From NCBI GenBank assembly GCA_029378245.1, contig JARKIF010000012.1, forward strand, positions 1,426,001-1,490,000: DNA of 64,000 nucleotides, written 5' to 3'. Source of the DNA: Roridomyces roridus (Eukaryota > Basidiomycota > Agaricomycetes > Agaricales > Mycenaceae). Position 1 is the first letter of the stretch. Each line of letters begins with the position of its first letter. Made by a program: the position numbers and the translations under genes. The notes under the pieces were generated by a model, which worked only from the letters and a program-made list of their open reading frames with translations, made no database searches and was not told the origin of the DNA. This document shows positions 11,809-22,978 of this stretch, one piece after another.

Positions 11809-13762
11809 ATGGCTTTCCGGACGCTTCTAGCTGCGCTCTCAGCGCTCATGACGGTCTCTGCATCGACCATGGTGCTGCACGAGAGCCGCTCAGCTGTGCC
11901 GAGTGGATTCACCCGCCAAGGAGCTGCCCCTGCGAGCGACACCTTGACTCTCCGCGTTGCGTTGACGTCGAATAACGTGGCGGGCTTGCAGGAGAAGCTC
12001 ATGTCAATCTCGACGCCGGGTAGCTCAGACTTCCGTCAATGGTTGTCGATGGAAGATGTGCGTTGTATTTCTTGTTTCATTCCAATTGATATTCAAATAC
12101 CGCTCAGGTGAAATCGTTCATGCAACCCTCCGCTGCGACGGTTGCGGCCTTCAACGCATTCGCCTCTGCTAATGGGCTATCGCCTCAAGTCATCTCTCCG
12201 AATGGCGATTGGGTCTCCATCACTCTCCCCGTTTCCAAGGCCAACTCGCTCTTTGCCGCCAATTTCGAGACCTTCGCACATCCCGAGCTCACGGAACCCA
12301 TCGTGCGTACCCTCTCCGTGTCGCTCCCCTCTGAGCTCGTGGGCCACGTCGACGTTGTACACCCCACAACGGAATTCGTGGAGCCCAAGGCGCGGCTTAC
12401 TCCGATGCCTGGGACAACCTTGCTCGGCCGCGGAACTCCCAGTGCCTCGTGCAACTCGGCTGTCGCGACTGGGATAATCACACCTGCGTGTCTTCAAGCT
12501 CTCTACAATATTCCGGCGACGCCCGCAACGCAAAAGACCAACGCTCTACTGGTGACTGCGTACGAGGAACAGTTTGCGCAACAAGCGGATCTGACGGTGA
12601 GTATCGTTCTTTCTCTCCGGCCACTTGACCAATTATTTCCGTAGGACTTCCTCAAACTTCTCCGCACCGACATACCCTCGACTACGGCCTTTACGCTCCT
12701 GACCACAGACGGTGGTGTGAATACGCAGAACCCCAACGACGCGGGCGATGAGGCGGATCTTGACGTTCAATACACCGTGGGTATTGCGACGGATGTTCCC
12801 GCTCAATTCCTCTCCGTCGGTGGAAACAACTTTGCTACTAGCCTCCTCGATACTACGACATTCCTTGATGGTGTTGCTAAGCCTCCGACTGTGATGTCGA
12901 CGAGTTATGGATCGACCGAGTCGTCCTTTGGGAGCAGCATGGCTACGTGAGTGATCACCGCTCTCAAATCCTGGAAACTTACACTCCACAGCAAAATCTG
13001 CAACGGATACATGGCTCTCGGATCGCGGGGCATCTCAGTGCTCTTCGCCTCGGGCGACGGTGGCGTTCGAGGCAACCACGATACCACCTCCGTCTGCAAC
13101 AACAACGCATTTATGCCCGTCTTCCCCGCCTCGTGTCCGTTCTTGACCAGCGTCGGTTCAACTCAAGGCTTCGCTCCCGAAAAAGCTATCAACTTCACCG
13201 GCGGCGGGTTCTCCGCCGTGTTCCCCACTCCATCGTACCAGACGGCAGAAGTAGCCAGCTTCCTCGCCACCGTCCCATCCAACTTCAAGGGTACGTTCAA
13301 CAAGGCTGGGAGGGGCTACCCCGATGTCGCGGTGCAGGGGTGGAACTTTGAAATCGTTGTCGGTGGGGAGGCGGGCCTCGTAGGCGGGACGAGCGCGAGC
13401 TCCCCGACTATGGCTGGAATCATCGCGTTGATCAATGACCAGCTCATCGCTGCGGGTAAACCGGTCCTAGGGTTCCTCAACCCGTTCTTGTATTCGACGT
13501 CGGGGGCGTTCACGGATGTGACTGCTGGGCATAATTCGGGCTTTGTGTGTCCCGCGACGTCTGTGAGTTCTATTTTTGCTTCCGTTCATGCCTACGACGA
13601 GGAACTGAGGTGATGCACAGGTGGCGTTTGATGCGGTCGCCGGGTGGGATGCGCTCAGTGAGTGTTCAATATAACTTCGTGGTCGGCAATTTGACTGATT
13701 CATCCCAAGCTGGGCTTGGTACACCGTTATTCGACAAGTTGCTCGCTGCGGCCTTGGCTTAG
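11809..13762 (+). CDS. Secreted sedolisin (tripeptidyl-peptidase-like, family S53)
   Basis: Six exons (11809-12057, 12108-12596, 12645-12946, 12992-13562, 13621-13657, 13710-13762) give 566 residues. All five introns are 45-58 nt GT-AG. Residues 1-18 form a signal peptide. A pro-kumamolisin domain follows (about 30-185). The peptidase domain has the sedolisin catalytic set: Glu282 and Asp286 in DEADLDVQY, Asp369 in FASGDGG, and Ser481 in GGTSASSPTMAG. The C-terminal Ca-binding region includes FTDVTAGHNSGF and the GWDALTGLGTPLF ending. It should be exported as a zymogen, mature at acidic pH and remove tripeptides or cut proteins during saprotrophic nutrition. The length and all key residues are as expected for the family. 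No damage is visible. Confidence 0.93.
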
Positions 13763-14341
13763 TAGACCTGCTATATGGAACCAACAAGCTGTAATTGTAT
13801 CAGTTTTTTTACGGGTTTCAATTTGGACTCTAGAATGAATGTTCACTTGGCGCGATACAGTAGACTGGTGTTGGAGGACCACCAGTAAACCCACGAAATC
13901 AACGCTGTTGCCAGTTATTTCGTTTTCTAGTACGGTACCATATAGTGGTTTCACAGTGCTCCCCATACCGTATTGCCCGCTTGGCTCAGGGGTAAAGCGT
14001 ATCACTCGTAAGCAATGATAAGATCGGTCGTTCGAATCGGCTAGTGGGCATTCTGTTTTGATATTTTCGCACAGAAAATCCGGGCATTTACATAACCAAC
14101 CTCCCACCCGTGTCGAACGGGCCACGTCGACAATCCCCAAGTAAACCACCTGGTCGTAAAGCTGGGGTTGAAACAGTGTTTAACCTGTAACCGGCGTGCT
14201 CAATGTTGTTTTTGATTTATGAAAGGCCCAGATAGTTCAAATTAAAGATGGTTGCCATTGCATGATGCTAATAAAGTTGTATGGTCGACTATGGGTGGCC
14301 CTAAGTGCTATCTCATGGTTGGTATATAAGTAAGTCTCTAT
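13763..14341. other. Spacer containing a tRNA-like gene
   Basis: Apart from the tRNA-Thr-like sequence at 13975-14050, nothing is recognisable. The right part is the upstream region of the NLR gene. Confidence 0.5.
13975..14050 (+). tRNA. tRNA-Thr(CGT)-like, possible pseudogene
   Basis: A cloverleaf can be drawn. The acceptor is GCCCGCT paired with AGTGGGC plus A73 (one G-U pair). The D arm starts GGCTCAGGGGTAAAGC (one C-A mismatch). The anticodon stem is TATCA/TGATA around the loop CTCGTAA with anticodon CGT (14007-14009). The T arm is GGTCG-TTCGAAT-CGGCT. A T-rich terminator (TTCTGTTTT) follows. Four extra bases (AGCA or GCAA, about 14011-14015) sit at the canonical intron position, 3' of the anticodon. 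This is shorter than normal tRNA introns, so the gene may be inactive or an unusual variant. The T stem has two G-U pairs. Confidence 0.6.
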
Positions 14342-17300
14342 ATGGCCCTTGTTAATTCCAAGATGCCCCACTTGCCCAACAACACTGCAAATCAGCTCAC
14401 CACCATCATAAGCTGTCTTGAACCAGCTGTTACTCTTCTTGAAGAACTCAACCACACTTTCCGAACCCCTTTTGTTGGAGCAATTTTGAACACCACTGCA
14501 TCTTTGATATCAAAAGTTGTGGTAAGGAAACCAGGGCAATTACTTGGTCAGCTCTCACAATGAAGCTCAGAATGTCAAGAAAAACAAAGAACACTGTATT
14601 CGACTGATGGAAAATATCCATCAAGTGCTTTATGCCATTGCCTCTCTTCTCCTGACCTCAAACACTCCGGCGAACTTGTCTGTGGCAACTCTGGATTACA
14701 TTGGAACTTTCATGAAGTAAACATTGAATTTGGCCAAGTTTTTCCTTACATAGGTTGCTTCAGGACACTGTATCAGATACATACATTCATGGAAGACCAA
14801 CAACAGGGGAACTTGGTCAAACAATGGTTTCAGCAAAATGAGCTCAAGGCTCTGCTGAAAAAATGCCACGCAGGGATGGCAGATGCGCTGATTGTGTTTC
14901 AGGTGATTGATCAATTTGAGCTCAGACATTCAATCACATTTATATCACTCAGATTGATGCCCAAGCCGTAACCCAGGACTCAAGTCAAGAAATCAAGGCA
15001 GCTGCTGAGAGGAAACACCAAGAACTGCTTGACCTTATTGAGAACATATCCAATGGAGAAATTTCGGATAACTCCTCTTTGGTTTGAAGCCAACTTCTCC
15101 GAGTAATACTGCAATCTGTAACTCTTGACAGATTTATCCCAGTACAATGAATGGTTCAATTTCAAGGCAAGTTTATCTGATAGTAATCCCTGAACTCATT
15201 ACTTACACATCTTCAAAGTTGCAACTCCACTTCAATACTGCCTGCCAAACCCAAAATATTCCGAGGCCGGGACTCAGAGCTTGAGAACATCATTGTGATG
15301 CTGTCCCAGGCTGAAAATCCTGCTCGGATGGCAATCCTGGGTCCAGGTGGAATGGGAAAGACAACACTCGCCACAGCAGCTTTGCATGATCCCCGGGTGG
15401 TTGATTTGTATACTCAACGGTGGTTCATTCCATGTGAATGTGCTACCACGGGTTTTGAAATAGCTGGCCTCATTGAAGCTCACCTTGGTCTCAAGACAGG
15501 AAACAATCCAATCAAAAGTGTAAATCAGGCTTTGAAAAAACAGCCAGGGTGCCTTCTTATCTTGGACAACCTGGAAACTGCATGGGATCCACTTTCCGTG
15601 CGGACTGGTGTTGAAGAATTCCTGGCACTTCTCACTGAGATAGACCGTCTCTCATTGATCGTAAGACATTTCTTGTCTGCAGGATCAATATTGTGTTGAT
15701 CAATTCTACAGATCACCATGCGGGGTGCAGAAAGACCGGCAAAGGTCCACTGGACAAGGCCATTTCTGAAACCTCTGGAACCCCTTTCAGATGATGCAGC
15801 TCAGCAAATGTTCATAGACATTGCTGATGACATTCATGATCCAATTGAAGTCAACAAGGTTCTGCAGAGAACAGGCAATATGCCTCTGGCCATTGATCTC
15901 ATAGCACACCTTGTAGATTGCGATGGATGCCCCAGTGTGTTATCACAGTGGGAACTGGAACACACAGCCTTTCTCTCCAGAGGATATGAACGAGGATCAA
16001 ATCTGGACCTGTTCATCAACAGCTCACTTACAAGCCCACGCTTCACCTCAGTACCAGGTACACTGCACCTGTTGAGTCTTTTGTCAATCCTTCCGGATGG
16101 ACTATCAAACAGCCAGCTCCAGCAAATTGACTTTCCTCATGATGTGCAATCATGTAGAGCTGTGTTATTGGCAACATCACTTGCCTATGTGGATGTAATG
16201 GGAAGAATCAAATCACTAGTTCCAATTCAGGAGCACATGCAGCATTTCCATCCAATTTCACTCCAACTGGTGAGGCCAATTCAAAATCATCTGTTATATG
16301 GTCCAATAAATCTGTTTGAACAATACTGTGGATCTCCGGAGACAAAAAGCTTGATTCCTGACATTCGCCAAAATGCCAGGAATATCAAAAGGCTGTTATA
16401 TTTGGGATTCTACCCCGAAAATCCAGACTTGAAGCAACATATGAAATGCACCCTTGCACTTATTCGACACTGGGTCATGCTGCGATATGAACGGTCCAGA
16501 ATAATGGAGCAGGTTCAGAAACTGTTATCCCAACAACCTGATCACAAACTTCAAGTTAGATACATTGCTACGGTATTTCAATGGGGCACAGAACAAGCAA
16601 TGCAGACACCACAACTTCTGATTGCTCAAGCGCTAGACTGTCTGCGGCATTTCGATGATCCTGCAGTGGAATGTGAGTCTCTCTCCCTTTTTGTTCAACT
16701 TGCACCTTCTCTTTGCTCAACTTGTACCATCAGCCTCACTGTATCATGCCTTTGGTTCACATTACTGCATGCATAATGAGGATGGTTTCAAACAGGCAAT
16801 GGCTTGGTTTCAGAAGGCTTTAGCAATTGCAAAAATGGCAGGAGACCTTGTTGCATGGGCGGAAACTCTGGGAGCAATTGCCAACATACACTGTAGATGT
16901 GGTCAATATGAGGCTGGCAAAAGAGTTGCCACAGAGGCCCAGAGGCTTTCCCAAATATCTGGAAATCTCACGACTGAAGCAATTGCACTTGAATCAGAGC
17001 CTCGACTGACTAACCCATCATAGCGATTTGATGGGCTGATGGCTGCGATTGGTGGCCTCTGTGACTACAACTATATACTGAGGGCATGGGGGAGGGGTTA
17101 TTAAAGATATCAGCCTTTACAGAATTTTGATAGAGCCCGTAGTTAGTGAGCAATAGTAGCCATCAGCCCATCAAATCGCTATGATGGGTTAGTCAGTCGA
17201 GGCTCTGACTTGAATGCTCTGGCCGGTGCTCTCAGGGACTAGGATACCATAATCAGGCTATTTATGCCCTACAAAGAGCCAGGCAAATTTTAGACTTGTG

Positions 17301-18123
17301 TGGTCCTGGACCAAATATGGTGGTTTATGTGTGTAGCATGCATGTAGAGGGAACCATCTACCAGTCACAATCAAAATATCTAAAAGCAAGGGATATCTTT
17401 ATTCAAACAAGGCCTGACATTGCTCTTGAGCGAAATTACGCTTATGCTGCGCTCAATATTGCTCAAATTGACATTGAAATTGGGGAGGTTGGGGGACCTG
17501 GTGTGGAACTCAATATTGCCACTGCTCAAAAATATTTCAGTGAGGTTCAATCCCAGGCTGAGTTGTATTCTTGTCAGGCGGTTCTTGCCAGCCTACAGCT
17601 TAAAAAACATAATTGGATCCAGGCCAAGGCTATGTTTGAAGAATGCTTACAGGTCTCGTGGTCCCAAGGGCCAGGCCTGACATTTTATGCGCTGGAAAAA
17701 TTGGCGGACATCACACTGTGGCAAAGTGTTGATTTTCCATGTGCATCAAGACGCAGTGTCATTTATCTGGTTCTTTCCGTCAGGCATAAGAGCAAATTGA
17801 ATTTCCACAAATCCCTCCGTTGTCTGGGGGATGTGCTGCTTTCTGAAAATGATCATGAATCTGCAGAAGCCTTGTTTCAAGTAGCCCTGGAGGGTTTTAC
17901 CACGATGGATGTTCACCGCAGCAGGGCTGAATGCATGGCAAGGATGGGTGAATTAGCCATCAGGGCAGGAAGAATGGACCAAGCTGAGAAGCTTTGGCAA
18001 AAGGCTTGCATCCTCTTTGAAAGGTCATCACAGACCACCCAGGCTGCGGAAATTCAAAGGAAATTGGCTGATCTGGCAGCGAGAAATAAGGACACGGTGT
18101 TGATGTCTCAGGGGGTACTGTAG
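14342..18123 (+). pseudogene. NLR-type STAND protein: MLKL-like N-domain, NB-ARC, TPR; interrupted
   Basis: Exons: 14342-14521, 14571-14716, 14764-14902, 14953-15081, 15132-15166, 15219-15660, 15712-16672, 16734-18123. The intron at 15167-15218 is GC-AG (GCAAGT). Residues ~10-150 resemble the four-helix MLKL_NTD-like domain common in Agaricomycete NLRs (KKNKEHCIRLMENIHQVLYA). The NB-ARC follows: P-loop GPGGMGKTT near residue 250, Walker B LLILDNLE, then a GNMPLAIDL (GLPL-like) motif. The C-terminus is TPR-rich (ALAIAKMAGDLVAWAETLG; MDVHRSRAECMARMGELA). Such proteins are thought to sense non-self and trigger cell death. A hAT-type MITE at 16995-17207 sits inside the last exon and brings in stop codons. 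Removing it and one target-site copy restores an open TPR frame. The present stop codon lies in a second MITE. Confidence 0.85.
16995..17207. mobile_element. hAT-type MITE, 213 bp
   Basis: The terminal inverted repeats are 50 bp and perfect (16995-17044 and 17158-17207), starting CAGAGCCTCGACTGAC. An 8-bp target-site duplication, ACTTGAAT, flanks it at 16987-16994 and 17208-17215. An 8-bp TSD and CAG-type ends are the hAT signature. There is no coding capacity, so it must be mobilised in trans. It interrupts the TPR exon of the NLR gene. Perfect TIRs suggest a recent insertion. Confidence 0.92.
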
Positions 18124-18359
18124 TATTTCGTTCAATTCGAATGGCAGTTCGACGTGTGACTTTCAAATACGAATGGAACCTTTCGTATGCGACGGCCGGC
18201 ATCGCCCAAAAAGGAAATTTGATCATGATTTGATCTCGGCTAAGCTCGGCATTGTTCGGCAGGCGAAAAAATTGGTCTGTGACCCTGTGACATGCGAAAT
18301 TTTCCGTATAAAAAAGTCGGTGTGACCCGTGACCATACGAATTGAATGAAATACTACAG
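18118..18359. mobile_element. TA-flanked MITE (Tc1/mariner-like), 242 bp
   Basis: The ends are CTGTAGTATTTCGTTCAATT on the left and, read inward from the right, CTGTAGTATTTCATTCAATT, about 27 bp with two mismatches. A TA dinucleotide flanks each side (18116-18117 and 18360-18361), as for Tc1/mariner elements. It has no coding capacity. The TAG in its left terminus is in frame with the NLR gene and ends it. Without the element the frame would run about ten codons further. Confidence 0.85.
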
Positions 18360-18361
18360 TA

Positions 18362-19220
18362 ATTGGTGGTGAGAAAGTGTACATGTAGAAAGGAAGGGAG
18401 ATGTGTCCCGGTTCGCATTAAGTGCATGTATTAAGTACTTACATAGATGTGATGTCTTATATTTATTCAGGCCTACAATTATTTTTATCCATAGTGGTGC
18501 AAGCACCGTTCCCCTACTCTGGGGCGGATCATGAGGGGAGGACCAGAAATATCTGCTGGTGGCGGCTTGTAATCAACATTGAATGAACATCATGATTTGA
18601 CCGGAAACATCTTACATGAATAACGGAGAGTAATGTGGATCAAGTGTGGGAATTGATGCAGTGGTTTTTGGGGGTCATCAAACCATTCAGCCCCACAGAA
18701 CCCTCCTCTTGACAGAGTAGGGGACTACCTAATTTTCAAGGGTGAAAAAGAGTCCAAATCTCACTATTTTGTGTTGCTTACAAGAAAGGTCTTGTATTGG
18801 TGACTGGTGTCACTCAGCCACTGATGACACATCAGCAAAAAGCAGCCTCGACCCAGTGCAACCAATATCGTTTGTTCAACGGTCCACGGACAAGCATTCT
18901 CAGTTGAATAGCAGCTGTTCAGACCCGGCCTGGTAGCAACACAACTTCAAGAACACGATTCAAACGGGTTTGCTGTTCAAGCACGTTCAAGCTCGACTGC
19001 CATCAGCGCCTGCGGGCTTCTTGTCGGGCCCTCGGGCGCTGGCTGAATTTTGACGTCGTACTAGGCCTCTGTCGTCTGCCGACGCATTCCGCCTTCTTGG
19101 ACGACGGCCTATTCTTTTTCCCACGTTAGAGTTGGCATGCAGCATATAAGTACGTCACAGCAGCCGAACAACACGTTCCTTCTCGAACCATCCCACCCTT
19201 CTCTTCTCCCACCACCACCC
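18362..19220. other. Spacer and promoter of the GPI-protein gene
   Basis: No gene is supported. A CCCTACTCTG / CAGAGTAGGG inverted pair (about 18513 and 18713) may mark another degraded element, but I could not define its ends. TATAAG at 19145-19150 lies about 75 bases before the ATG at 19221. Confidence 0.45.
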
Positions 19221-20271
19221 ATGTCCCCCATGTCCCTCTGGTGCGTCCCTCCCCGCAAGTCTCTGCCCTGACATGACACTTCGTCCACAGCACTCTCCTC
19301 GGCCTCATCTCCGCTGCTGCTGCTCTGTCCAATGTGCAGCTCCAGCCAGCCAGCCCGACCGAAGGGCAGAACGTTACCGTTTCTTGGTCGTCCGACTCGT
19401 CTGATACGTGCGCTGCTTTCCCCTTCTCTCCTTCCTTTGCTAAAGATGCCGACAGCTCCCCGCTCACTCTCGCGCTCTTCGACACCGACACGGGCGACGC
19501 GCAGAAGTTCTCCGGTGGGCTGGCTGTGCTGAATAACGTCAACGCGCAAGCCAATAGTGCCAGCTTCTCGTGGCCACAGGTCGTCCCGGGGTGAGTGGGA
19601 ATCATTTCTTCCTCCCTGCCGTTGAGGCTCCACTTCCATTCCATTGCATACGACGTCGACGCGTCCATCTATCCATCGGCGCCACTCGAAAAAAGTTGCA
19701 CCACTCGTACTTCATTTATCCGTTTAAACTCGGCTTCGCGCCGCTCTTCCTCCTTCCCTTCCCATGCTGCCCGCTCCTTTGAATGGCTCGCTAACGCCGC
19801 AACAGGTCATACGTTCTGTCTTTCTTCGACCCCTCTGGTTCCTCCACCGCCGTCGCAAGCAGCCCGACGTTTGCCATCGCCTCTGCACCCGCTGCGCCCG
19901 CCTCTGCTTCCACGACCACGACCACGGCGACTCGTACGTCTACTGTCGTGCGTAGCACCAGTGCAAGTGCCAGTGCCAGTGCTAGCCACGCCAGCGCTAC
20001 GGCCCCACTCTCGTCCCTCTCCGCCTCGGCCTCTTCTGTCCTCGCGTCGTTGTCTGCAGGGGAGAGTAGCATCCTCTCCCATGCAAGCTCCGCTGCATCC
20101 GCTCTCTCGGCCTCGGGTGCTTCCGCTCTCTCAGCGTCGAGTGCGTCGAGTGCGAGTGCGAGTGCGAGTGCAAGTTCAGCGAGTGCTACGAAGAGTTCTG
20201 CTGCAGCTCCTGGGCTCGAGGTGCCTAGCGGCCTCTTGGCCGGCCTCCTCGCGCTGGTCCTCGCGCTTTGA
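19221..20271 (+). CDS. GPI-anchored Kre9/Knh1-like cell-wall protein
   Basis: Three exons: 19221-19240, 19291-19590, 19806-20271, giving 261 residues. The second intron (19591-19805, 215 nt) is far longer than the others in the window but has GTGAGT and a CAACAG acceptor in phase. An N-terminal signal peptide (about 1-18) is followed by an Ig-like Kre9/Knh1-type domain (about 20-140). The domain starts VQLQPASPTEGQNVTVSW and ends near YVLSFFDPSGSS. Next comes a Ser/Ala repeat stalk made of SASASASAS-like runs (about 165-240). The C-terminus, GLLAGLLALVLAL, is a GPI-attachment signal. It should be an O-glycosylated wall or plasma-membrane protein. Family members are linked to beta-glucan assembly, but function here is inferred from architecture only. 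Confidence 0.82.
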
Positions 20272-21393
20272 GGGCTGTAAAATCGTGGGTGAGTCAATGA
20301 GGAGGAGTGGCATGCAGTATACACGCGGTTTGATGACTTTTTGGACGGACACGATATGATACCTTACGGACACGCGAACGCACGAACTCCCTTGTTCTTT
20401 TGATGACTCTTTTGTTATTGTTGTTCTCTTACCGGTACTTTGTTGTCTGTACCAGTATTATATACCAGCTGCTTCTTTGATGCATTGACGACGAACTGCA
20501 GGAATAAAAACTAAGCTACCCCGCAGATATGACTCAAACTCGGCTCGAACGAGATGATTCTGGGTCCAGTCGGTCCTTGACGGGAGGCGCAAGTTATTAG
20601 CTATGTTGCCCACACAATTACATCCTGTTCTGTGGTCAACGGTTGGATTGCGGTGGCGGCAGCAAGTCGACGTTGATTCAACTGATGATATTTCCCACAG
20701 TTCCAACAATGTTCAACTCGAGGCTTTCAGTGTAGAAACACATTCGAATTCGCCCATTTCTGGGCTCCCGTCCAGACTGGTCTGCCATAATCCGAGAAAG
20801 AGGGTGTCCCTTTCAGTCTTGTAGCGTCGTCTTCAGTTGCAAGAGGTTGCCCTCCCACTCATCCTGGTGTGTACTCAGGATCATCGGGCTTAATTGCGCT
20901 AGCGCTACGCAGAGTTCGTGGGCCTGTAACAGTCATCCCGTTCAAATCGGGAGGCAACCACATAGCTGGTGTGCGTCGCCATTTTTTGAGACATCCTCTT
21001 GTATCCGCGGTGTTGTACTTGACTGTCAGTTCGGAGAGCGGCGAATTTCTTTCGAAGTTCCAGGCAATGAGAAACTAGCCCCATGGGCTCAAAAAAATGG
21101 ACTTGATCGCACTCAAATATGACCCGATCCCGAGTGGAACAGGAACCGGATTCTGACTGCAAGTTGATTCGAAGTCCAACCAGATCGTGACGTGCGCCGG
21201 CTCATCATTGGTTCGAGTGATATCTAAGACCGTTGGTGTCCTCCCGGATTCGACAAAGCATATCCATGACTTGGGATATCCGTAGCCTGCCACATGAACA
21301 CGAATCTAAACTGATACGTTCTGACCATAAACTCCCTTGATCCACAGTTCACCCGGCTATGTGTACTCCTAGAGATGATTCTGTTAAACATCT
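20272..21393. other. Spacer with B-box-like repeat words
   Basis: No gene is supported. CTCGAACGAGATGATTCTGG (about 20540) and CAAATCGGGAGG (about 20943) are degraded forms of the tRNA-like T-arm word seen elsewhere. A near-copy of the first, TCGAACGAGATGATTCCGAG, occurs at about 24522. Confidence 0.45.
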
Positions 21394-22821
21394 TTAACTC
21401 GAAACGCCGAGTAAACACGCACACGCCCCAGCAGAATCAAAGATGACATGTGTCTCGTTCGCCAGACCGGTCCCCGTGAACCGGATATTCATCCCCTCGG
21501 CTGCCAGTGCTCGGATCTGCGCAATAACAGCGGGTTGCGGCATGTATACGCCCGACCAGTTTACGATGGTGAGGGTTACAACCAGCCCGACTTTGTGTGC
21601 GTTCAAAAAACGCAAGAGATCCTGGTACTCGAGGCTGGTAGGCCGGTTACCACTCCAGGTGAAATGTTTGAGCGACAGGACGACATCAGGGTCATTCAAG
21701 GACGCGAATCTGGAGGATTCGTCTTTGCGCCCCAGCTCCGTTAGCTTCAGATGGCTAACCGAGTCGGGAAGAGCGAGTAGGCACAGACGCTTTGTTTCGG
21801 TCCCGATCTTGACGGTAGTCATTCCGAATGTGTCCAGCGGCGGTTGGGAGCGATGAAAGAGCGATGCCAACACGGTGGCATGCTGGGCGACGATGCTGCC
21901 GCGGACGGAGAGTCGTTTGAGTTGTGGGAGCGTCACATAATCCAGGAGCGAATGATCCGCCAAGTTGACGGCCAGGGATTGCAGATGTGGGAGTGTAAGC
22001 AGCGGCTGATCTGTATCTGCAGCACCAGTCGTGGAAGCACCGAAATTTTGGAGCTCCAGACACTCCTCCAACAACGTTAGACATTCGGCGAGGTTAATGT
22101 CGTTGAGTGTGAGTGTCGTCAACTGGCGCCAGGGAAGCTGCCACCGCACACGAGGCAAAGTGGTGATTTGCACCTCGCGCAGCAAAGGCGCATTGCGTAT
22201 CACCAGGCGGTCGGATATCGTCGCGTTGATGGAACCAGCGACATAGTTGGTATCGACGGAGATCTTGCGAAGAGACGGCATATGAGCGTCCCCAAGGTGA
22301 AGCAAGAGGAAAGACCGGACGGGAAGGCGAAATGATACGTCTTGCCAGCGATATGAATGCGGGAGGCTCGTCTCGAGCAATGCATTCCCAGCAAGAGCAT
22401 CCTTGCTGTGCAGAGTCAATTCAAGCGGCATATTGCCCCCACGTAACAGCCAGGCTTGCAGTACCTCCCTCGGTACTCTGGCGTCAACAGACAGGGACCG
22501 CCACAGCCATGGGTTCGCCACCGCAATCTGCCGCCATAGACGACAGACTTGGGTCAGAAGTAGTGGTGCCGCAGAGGGTGACGGCTTTGGGAGTGGAGAG
22601 ATACAATGCCGAAAGATTTCTGTGATAATCTCGGCCGGGAGCGTGAGGATGGGGTAGACGATTGAGTCAGACTCGAGACGAAGGGCATCGCGTTCCGCTG
22701 ATAATGCCGCGATCAAGGTGTCCAACTGAGAGAGGCGAGCGCGTAGATGGCTGCGGCTGGAGCATTCGAGAGGCTGTATAAAGTCGAAGCTGCACTGCGG
22801 GCAACGAAGAGCGGACGACAT
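21394..22821 (-). CDS. F-box-like protein
   Basis: Intronless, 475 residues from the ATG at 22821. A CPQC pair near residues 7-10 precedes a coiled-coil-like segment (about 24-52, LRARLSQLDTLIAALSAERDAL). The F-box core follows at about 57-72 (PILTLPAEIITEIFRHC), then LLLTQVCRLWRQIAVANPWLW. The rest is LRR-like (PLLREVQITTLP; LPQLKRLSVRGS; VSHLKLTELG). This is the commonest F-box architecture in Agaricomycetes. The gene is divergently arranged with the F-box gene at 22979, with only 157 bases between start codons, so the two probably share a promoter region. Confidence 0.93.
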   Translation of the reverse strand: MSSALRCPQCSFDFIQPLECSSRSHLRARLSQLDTLIAALSAERDALRLESDSIVYPILTLPAEIITEIFRHCISPLPKPSPSAAPLLLTQVCRLWRQIAVANPWLWRSLSVDARVPREVLQAWLLRGGNMPLELTLHSKDALAGNALLETSLPHSYRWQDVSFRLPVRSFLLLHLGDAHMPSLRKISVDTNYVAGSINATISDRLVIRNAPLLREVQITTLPRVRWQLPWRQLTTLTLNDINLAECLTLLEECLELQNFGASTTGAADTDQPLLTLPHLQSLAVNLADHSLLDYVTLPQLKRLSVRGSIVAQHATVLASLFHRSQPPLDTFGMTTVKIGTETKRLCLLALPDSVSHLKLTELGRKDESSRFASLNDPDVVLSLKHFTWSGNRPTSLEYQDLLRFLNAHKVGLVVTLTIVNWSGVYMPQPAVIAQIRALAAEGMNIRFTGTGLANETHVIFDSAGACACLLGVSS

Positions 22822-22978
22822 GAAGGGAGAGAGCAAGTGACGTGGATATCACGTAAAACTTTCATCAGGGTGATATCGCCGGAGTGCAGTGCCCAGCACT
22901 TGGCCAGAGCCGCCACCTTGTTGTTCGTGCTCCCCCATCTGCGTCCGTGTAAGCCCGCATTGTCAACAAACCCGTTTC

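Noticed and set aside
16995..17207. The hAT MITE as a normal intron of the NLR gene
   Set aside because: Perfect TIRs and an exact 8-bp TSD show insertion; no GT-AG pair restores the frame precisely at its borders.
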